NCBI GenBank assembly: GCA_903839035.1 | Contig: CAIMAQ010000024.1 | Location: 32,776 to 96,775, forward strand | Reading direction: 5' to 3' | Source: an uncultured Opitutia bacterium | GTDB taxonomy: Bacteria > Verrucomicrobiota > Verrucomicrobiia > Opitutales > Opitutaceae | Length of the DNA: 64,000 nucleotides | Shown: positions 60,391-64,000 of the stretch, piece by piece | How positions within the stretch are numbered: position 1 is the first letter of the stretch | Layout: each line of letters begins with the position of its first letter | Notes under the pieces: model-generated | What the model was told of the DNA's origin: nothing | The model's database searches: none | The model's input: the letters and a program-made list of their open reading frames with translations, nothing else | Position numbers and translations under genes: made by a program

Positions 60391-61158
60391 TTATGGCGTC
60401 CAGTTCGGCGGACGCTTTTCGCGGAAGGCGGCGACGCCTTCCTTCGCCTCGGTGGAATTCCGGGCAGCGAGATGAAACGCCAGCGCCCGGTCCAGGTCGG
60501 CCGGCACCGGCGCGGGCCAGAGCTCGGTGAGCAGCCGCTTGGTCTCGGCGACGGCCTCCGGGCCGCCTTGGAGGAGGGAGCTGATCAGCGTGCGAACCTC
60601 GGTCGTGAGCGCGGCTTCGTCGGCGACGACGCGGTTGATCAGGCCGATGGCGTGGGCGTGGGTGGCGTCGAAAAGTTTGCCGAGCAGCAGCAGCTCGCGG
60701 GCATCGCGCTCGCGGAGCTGGCGGCGGAGAAACGTCATGATGAGCGCGGGGACGAGACCACGGCGCACCTCGGGATAGCCGAACTTGGCATCCCGGGTCG
60801 CGACCGCAAAATCGCAGGCGCTCATCAGCCCGGCGCCGCCGGCAATGGCCGCGCCCTGCACGGCGGCGATCGTGACGAGGCGCGTGGCCGCGATCGTCCG
60901 CAAAGCCTGGGCGACAAGCTCGGCGGAGGCGTGGGCGCGGCCGGGTTGGGCGGCTTCGTCGAGGTCGAGTCCCGCGCAAAACACCGGTCCGGCGCCGCGG
61001 AGGACGAGGATGCGCTGGGCCTTGTCGGTCTCGGCGGCAGTGATGGCGGCGACCAGCGAGCCGAGCAGCTCGGTGTTGAGCGCGTTGCGCTTGTCGGCGC
61101 GGTTGAGTGTGACGGTGGTGACAGGGCCGTCGGTGGCGGTGAGGATGGCGGAGGACAT
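60391..61158 (-). CDS. Enoyl-CoA hydratase/isomerase family protein
   Basis: The ATG at 61158 gives 255 residues. LNRADKRNALNTELLGSL, VFCAGLDL, QGAAIAGGAGLMSACDFAVAT and FGYPEVRRGLVPAL are crotonase-fold signatures, with an acyl-CoA oxyanion hole at the AGLDL and GGAG segments. Near AtuA and a carboxyltransferase, it may hydrate a methylglutaconyl- or isohexenylglutaconyl-type CoA (AtuE/LiuC-like); exact substrate unproven. Confidence 0.87.
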   Translation of the reverse strand: MSSAILTATDGPVTTVTLNRADKRNALNTELLGSLVAAITAAETDKAQRILVLRGAGPVFCAGLDLDEAAQPGRAHASAELVAQALRTIAATRLVTIAAVQGAAIAGGAGLMSACDFAVATRDAKFGYPEVRRGLVPALIMTFLRRQLRERDARELLLLGKLFDATHAHAIGLINRVVADEAALTTEVRTLISSLLQGGPEAVAETKRLLTELWPAPVPADLDRALAFHLAARNSTEAKEGVAAFREKRPPNWTP

Positions 61159-61163
61159 TGGAT

Positions 61164-61355
61164 TTTTTACCACGAATTACACGGAGGACACGGATCAATC
61201 AGGCCGTGTCATTCTGAGTGCTGCGAAGACTCCACTTGGGCAATAGCCGTCAGCATTCGGGTGAATCCCCCTGGATTCTTCGCTGCGCTCAGAATGACAA
61301 CCCTCATGGGTGAGTCGGATCGATCCGTGTTCATGGGTGTAATCCGCGGTAAAAA
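61164..61355. repeat. Nested double palindrome between enoyl-CoA hydratase and atuA C-terminal genes
   Basis: Outer arms 61164-61196 and 61322-61355 pair imperfectly (TTTTTACC...ACACGGATC type). Inside, GTCATTCTGAG-type arms 61208-61229 and 61277-61298 pair with two mismatches; the inner unit resembles a widespread environmental repeat (GTCATTCTGAGCGCAGCGAAG). One element appears to sit within the other. Confidence 0.65.
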
Positions 61356-61379
61356 TTTGGGTAGTCCCGTCGTCCGTTG

Positions 61380-61748
61380 TCACGCAGTCGGCGGTTTGAC
61401 CGGCATTTCCAGCAGGGCCATGCCGAGGGTCTTACCCTGGGCATCGATCCGCAGCGAGCGGCTGCCGCCGCCGGCGAGGATGTCGGGCAGAATGAAGTTA
61501 AGCGCCTCGAGGTTGGGTACCTCGTAGCGCACGACCGCGCCGACGCCGAGTGGCTTGAAGTAGGTCTCGATCGTGGCGGCGGTGAGGTGCGTGCGCATCC
61601 ACGCGTAAGCCGCGGGCGTGCGGGCGAAGACCGCGACGTTGGCGGAGTTGCCCTTGTCGCCGCTGCGGGCGTGGGCGATCTCGCGGAGGGGGATCCTGAG
61701 TTCGGCCCGCGAATCGGCGCGAATGGTTTTGGTTTTTTTCGTGTTCAT
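61380..61748 (-). CDS. AtuA C-terminal domain protein (split gene)
   Basis: The 122-residue protein has ARSGDKGNSANVAVFA and NLEALNFILPDIL, which match the C-terminal ferredoxin-fold domain of AtuA proteins. It overlaps the AtuA N-terminal gene by 4 nt (ATGA), so the two are made together. In other bacteria both parts are one protein. AtuA acts in acyclic terpene or branched acyl-CoA breakdown. Confidence 0.8.
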   Translation of the reverse strand: MNTKKTKTIRADSRAELRIPLREIAHARSGDKGNSANVAVFARTPAAYAWMRTHLTAATIETYFKPLGVGAVVRYEVPNLEALNFILPDILAGGGSRSLRIDAQGKTLGMALLEMPVKPPTA

Positions 61749-63163
61749 TCGCGGGATTCGCGGGCGACGATTGGCTTTACGAAGGACTTACTGATGAGGC
61801 AGGGCCAGTAGCCGAAGATGGGGAGCACTTTCGGGCGGCCAGTGGCGTAACCGGTCACGCCCTGCGGGCCGCAGGTGACGAGCGGGGCGATCTCCTTGGT
61901 GAATCGCTCAACGGGCTCTTTCGTGTCGGCGGCGACGCTCACGCGCAGGACCGTTTCTACGAGCTGGGTGTCGCTCATGCGGCTGACGAGCCCGCGCACG
62001 CTGGCGCCGGTGCCGAGGCACTCGATGAGGGATTCGCGGTAGGTGCAGCCGCGCTCCTGCAGCCGGCGCAGGATGCCGTCGCCGGCATGGCGGGCCTTGC
62101 GCACGGCATCGTGGCCAAAAATCGTGATCAGGCCATGGGCCTTGTAGCCGTCACGATAGGTGGCGGAGACCTTGTAGCTGTCCGTCGGCGCGCGGCCCGT
62201 CGCACCGGATACGCGTACGCGGTTCTCGCCCACGGCCTCTACCTTGAGCGTGAGAAAGGAAACCGTGACGTCCGGCGAGAGATAGCTGCCCGGGTCACCG
62301 ATCTCGTAGAGCAACTGCTCCTTCACGATGGGCAAGGTGACGGCGCCGCCGGTGCCGGCGGGCTTGGTGACGACACAGGAGCCGTCGGCGGAGACCTCGA
62401 CGATGGGGAAGCCGAGATTGTCGTTGTCGGGGAGATCGAGCCAGTCGGTGGAGAAGCCGCCGGTGGCCTGGGTGCCGCACTCGATCAGATGGCCGGCGAC
62501 GGTGGCCCCGGCGATCCGGTCGTAGTCGGTCGGTTTCCAGCCGAAGTGGGCGAGGCAGGGTCCCACGGTGAGGGACGGATCCGCCACACGGCCGGTAATG
62601 ACGATATCAGCGCCGGCCCGGAGGGCCTCGGCGATGGGCGCGGAGCCAAGGTAGGCGTTGGCGGTGACGAGGCGCGGGGCGACGGAGGCGAGCGGCGCGG
62701 CGGTATCGAGGTTGGAAAACCTCCCGTCCTCTCCTCCCGTGCGCCCTTTGTCGTTTTCACTTATTAAGTGAAAACGACTCTTGGCGGGGTGCAGCAGGGG
62801 CAACACGTCGTCGCCGGTGACGGTGAAGATTTTAAGCTGGGGGAGCTGCGCGGCCTGCAGGACTTCCGCGCAGGCGCGGGCGCAGCTGGCGGGGTCGAGT
62901 CCGCCGGCGTTGGTGACGATCTTCATTTTGCCGCCGGCCTGGTAGAACGGGACGAGGGAGCGGAGAACCTCCACGAAGTCGCGGGCGTAACCGGCGGTGG
63001 GGTCCTTGGCGCGGACGATCGCCATGATCGAGAGCGAGACCTCGGCGAGGTAGTCGAGGGTGAGAAAATCGAGGTCCGGCTGCGCGGCGACGAGGCGCGC
63101 GGCGGCATCGGGCTGGTCGCCCCAGAAACCGGAGGCGTTGGCGATTTTCAGGGGTCGAGACAT
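61745..63163 (-). CDS. atuA: AtuA-type DUF1446 protein, main part
   Basis: The ATG at 63163 gives 472 residues of the DUF1446/AtuA family: IANASGFWGDQPDAA, FLTLDYLAEVSLSIM, IVTNAGGLDPASCA, NAYLGSAPIAEAL and ITGRVADPSLTVG. A stretch around residues 129-146 (AKSRFHLISENDKGR) is encoded by a perfect palindromic DNA element (62750-62778) and looks like an in-frame insertion just before RFSNLDTAAPL. The C-terminal domain is separate downstream. Function in terpene/branched acyl-CoA catabolism is by family. Confidence 0.85.
   Translation of the reverse strand: MSRPLKIANASGFWGDQPDAAARLVAAQPDLDFLTLDYLAEVSLSIMAIVRAKDPTAGYARDFVEVLRSLVPFYQAGGKMKIVTNAGGLDPASCARACAEVLQAAQLPQLKIFTVTGDDVLPLLHPAKSRFHLISENDKGRTGGEDGRFSNLDTAAPLASVAPRLVTANAYLGSAPIAEALRAGADIVITGRVADPSLTVGPCLAHFGWKPTDYDRIAGATVAGHLIECGTQATGGFSTDWLDLPDNDNLGFPIVEVSADGSCVVTKPAGTGGAVTLPIVKEQLLYEIGDPGSYLSPDVTVSFLTLKVEAVGENRVRVSGATGRAPTDSYKVSATYRDGYKAHGLITIFGHDAVRKARHAGDGILRRLQERGCTYRESLIECLGTGASVRGLVSRMSDTQLVETVLRVSVAADTKEPVERFTKEIAPLVTCGPQGVTGYATGRPKVLPIFGYWPCLISKSFVKPIVARESRE
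62750..62778. repeat. Perfect palindrome inside atuA
   Basis: Arms of 13 bp (GTCGTTTTCACTT and AAGTGAAAACGAC) flank an ATT loop. The same arm occurs once more at 11849-11861. It stays in frame with atuA. Confidence 0.75.
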
Positions 63164-63171
63164 GAGGTGAG

Positions 63172-63231
63172 TCACGCAGAGTCGCGGAGACGCAGAGAGA
63201 GAAGAATGATTGGCTCTGCGTCTCTGCGTGA
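63172..63231. repeat. Purine-rich palindrome between carboxyltransferase and atuA
   Basis: Left arm 63172-63197 (TCACGCAGAG, TCGCGGAG, ACGCAGAG units) and right arm 63214-63231 (CTCTGCGTCTCTGCGTGA) are complementary once one ~8-nt unit is looped out. It lies in the intra-operon gap, 4 nt from the upstream gene's stop. Confidence 0.65.
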
Positions 63232-63235
63232 GAAG

Positions 63236-64000
63236 TTAGACTTGGAGGACGCCGGTGTGGAAGCTGGCTTTGGGGGTGGGGCGGGCGGCGAGGGCGAAGG
63301 CGCGGATGAGGGTGGCGCGGGTGTCGTGGGGTTGGAGGATCGCGTCCACCCAGCCGCGGGCGGCGCCGTAGCGGATGTCGGTCTGCTCGGTGTAGTCGGC
63401 CTTCACCTTGGCGCGGAGGGCGTCGAGCTCAGCGGGGGATTTGTCCTTGGCGCTGCGGGTGAGGATGTTGAACACGACGTCGCTCGCCTGGGCGGCGCCC
63501 ATCACAGCGTACTTGGCGTGGGGCCAGGCGAAGATGAAGCGCGGGTCGAAGGCCTTGCCGCACATGACGTAATTGCCGGCGCCGAACGAGCCGCCGGTGA
63601 CCAGCGTGATCTTCGGGACGGTGGAGTTGCTGAGCGCGTTCACCATCTTGGCGCCGGAGCGGATGATGCCGGTTTGCTCGGCGTCCTTGCCGACCATGAA
63701 GCCGGAGACGTCCTGCAGGAACAGCAGCGGCACGCGCGTCTGGTTGCAGTCCATGATAAACCGCGCGCTCTTGTCGGCGCTGTCGGCGTAGATGACGCCC
63801 GGCATTTGCAGGCCGGCGGTGCCCGCGGCCTTGGATTGCACGCGCTGGCGCTGGTTGGCGACGATGCCGACGGGCCGGCCGCCGAGGCGGGCGAAGGCGC
63901 AGACGATGCTCTTGCCGTAGTCGGCCTTGTACTCGTCGATGCTGCCGGCATCCACGAGGCAGTTCATGAGTTCGCGGACGTCGTATTCCTTCCGGCCATC
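63236..64000 (-). CDS. Acyl-CoA carboxylase carboxyltransferase subunit, C-terminal part
   Basis: The frame runs off the right edge of the window; the last 254 residues are present. It reads DGRKEYDVRELMNCLVDAG, ARLGGRPVGIVANQ, FIMDCNQTRVPLLFLQDVSGFMVG, KMVNALSNSTVPKITLVTGGSFGAGNYVMCG and PHAKYAVMGAAQA, as in 3-methylcrotonyl-, geranyl- or acetyl/propionyl-CoA carboxylase beta subunits. With AtuA and an enoyl-CoA hydratase downstream, a methylcrotonyl- or geranyl-CoA type is most likely. It transfers CO2 from biotin to the acyl-CoA. Confidence 0.92.
   Translation of the reverse strand, partial: DGRKEYDVRELMNCLVDAGSIDEYKADYGKSIVCAFARLGGRPVGIVANQRQRVQSKAAGTAGLQMPGVIYADSADKSARFIMDCNQTRVPLLFLQDVSGFMVGKDAEQTGIIRSGAKMVNALSNSTVPKITLVTGGSFGAGNYVMCGKAFDPRFIFAWPHAKYAVMGAAQASDVVFNILTRSAKDKSPAELDALRAKVKADYTEQTDIRYGAARGWVDAILQPHDTRATLIRAFALAARPTPKASFHTGVLQV

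Overview
The window is about 64 kb of GC-rich bacterial chromosome with dense, mostly operonic genes. I see no phage, transposase, rRNA, tRNA or CRISPR. The gene mix suggests an Opitutaceae-like member of Verrucomicrobiota: TonB receptor with FecI/FecR, Cys-Lys-Gly-rich MNIO peptide locus, NirK with a fused cytochrome c domain, GHL10- and agarase-like hydrolases, and intergenic palindromes built from purine-rich 9-mers. This placement is inference from content, not from a marker gene.

Layout. 1-3804 (+): end of a B-type heme-copper oxidase subunit I, a Sco copper protein, an unusual diheme cytochrome b / ferredoxin / FlpD fusion and a small Cys protein. 3915-10329 (-): a compact denitrification operon (ywiC-like, nirK, nirV, sco, porin, DUF2249, cupin, 5-formyl-THF cyclo-ligase) with two FNR/DNR-type boxes. 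10425-13799: MFS transporter, exported beta-propeller, COG4705 membrane protein; the two leftward genes share a 41-bp upstream repeat. 13893-24581: phenylalanine/tyrosine catabolism (phhA, two regulators, hppD, hmgA), then a flavin reductase-like protein, thiolase, acyl-CoA synthetase and two MDR dehydrogenases. 24772-29758: 2-oxoacid:ferredoxin oxidoreductase (ferredoxin-alpha and beta-gamma fusions) overlapping an ADP-forming acyl-CoA synthetase. 30137-39563: ECF sigma factor, FecR anti-sigma, STN-type TonB receptor and a 1384-residue exported protein with seven thioredoxin-like domains. 39689-47953: tryptophanase/tyrosine phenol-lyase family enzyme, two glycoside hydrolase-like proteins, 3-hydroxybutyrate dehydrogenase, GT9 glycosyltransferase with a PfkB/RfaE-like kinase, and a D-2-hydroxyacid dehydrogenase. 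48106-50762: bufferin/HvfA-like RiPP locus (Cys-rich precursor, DUF692/MNIO enzyme, DUF2063 partner, DoxX). 50829-60347: GYF membrane protein, RsgA, YhbY, RsuA, an esterase, a three-repeat protein, a two-component system and a SipW-like lipoprotein. 60391-64000 (-): enoyl-CoA hydratase, AtuA in two pieces and an acyl-CoA carboxylase carboxyltransferase.

How the parts may work together (inference). Nitrite respiration is probably switched on by an FNR/DNR regulator. Phe and Tyr would be oxidised through homogentisate to fumarate and acetoacetate, with the acyl-CoA synthetase, thiolase and 3-hydroxybutyrate dehydrogenase handling the acetoacetate. The ferredoxin-linked 2-oxoacid oxidoreductase plus ADP-forming synthetase would turn 2-oxoacids from transamination into acids with ATP gain. 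The most novel-looking pieces are the MNIO peptide locus, the seven-thioredoxin protein, the cytochrome b/ferredoxin/FlpD fusion, and the short palindromic elements between genes, with a different palindrome inside atuA.
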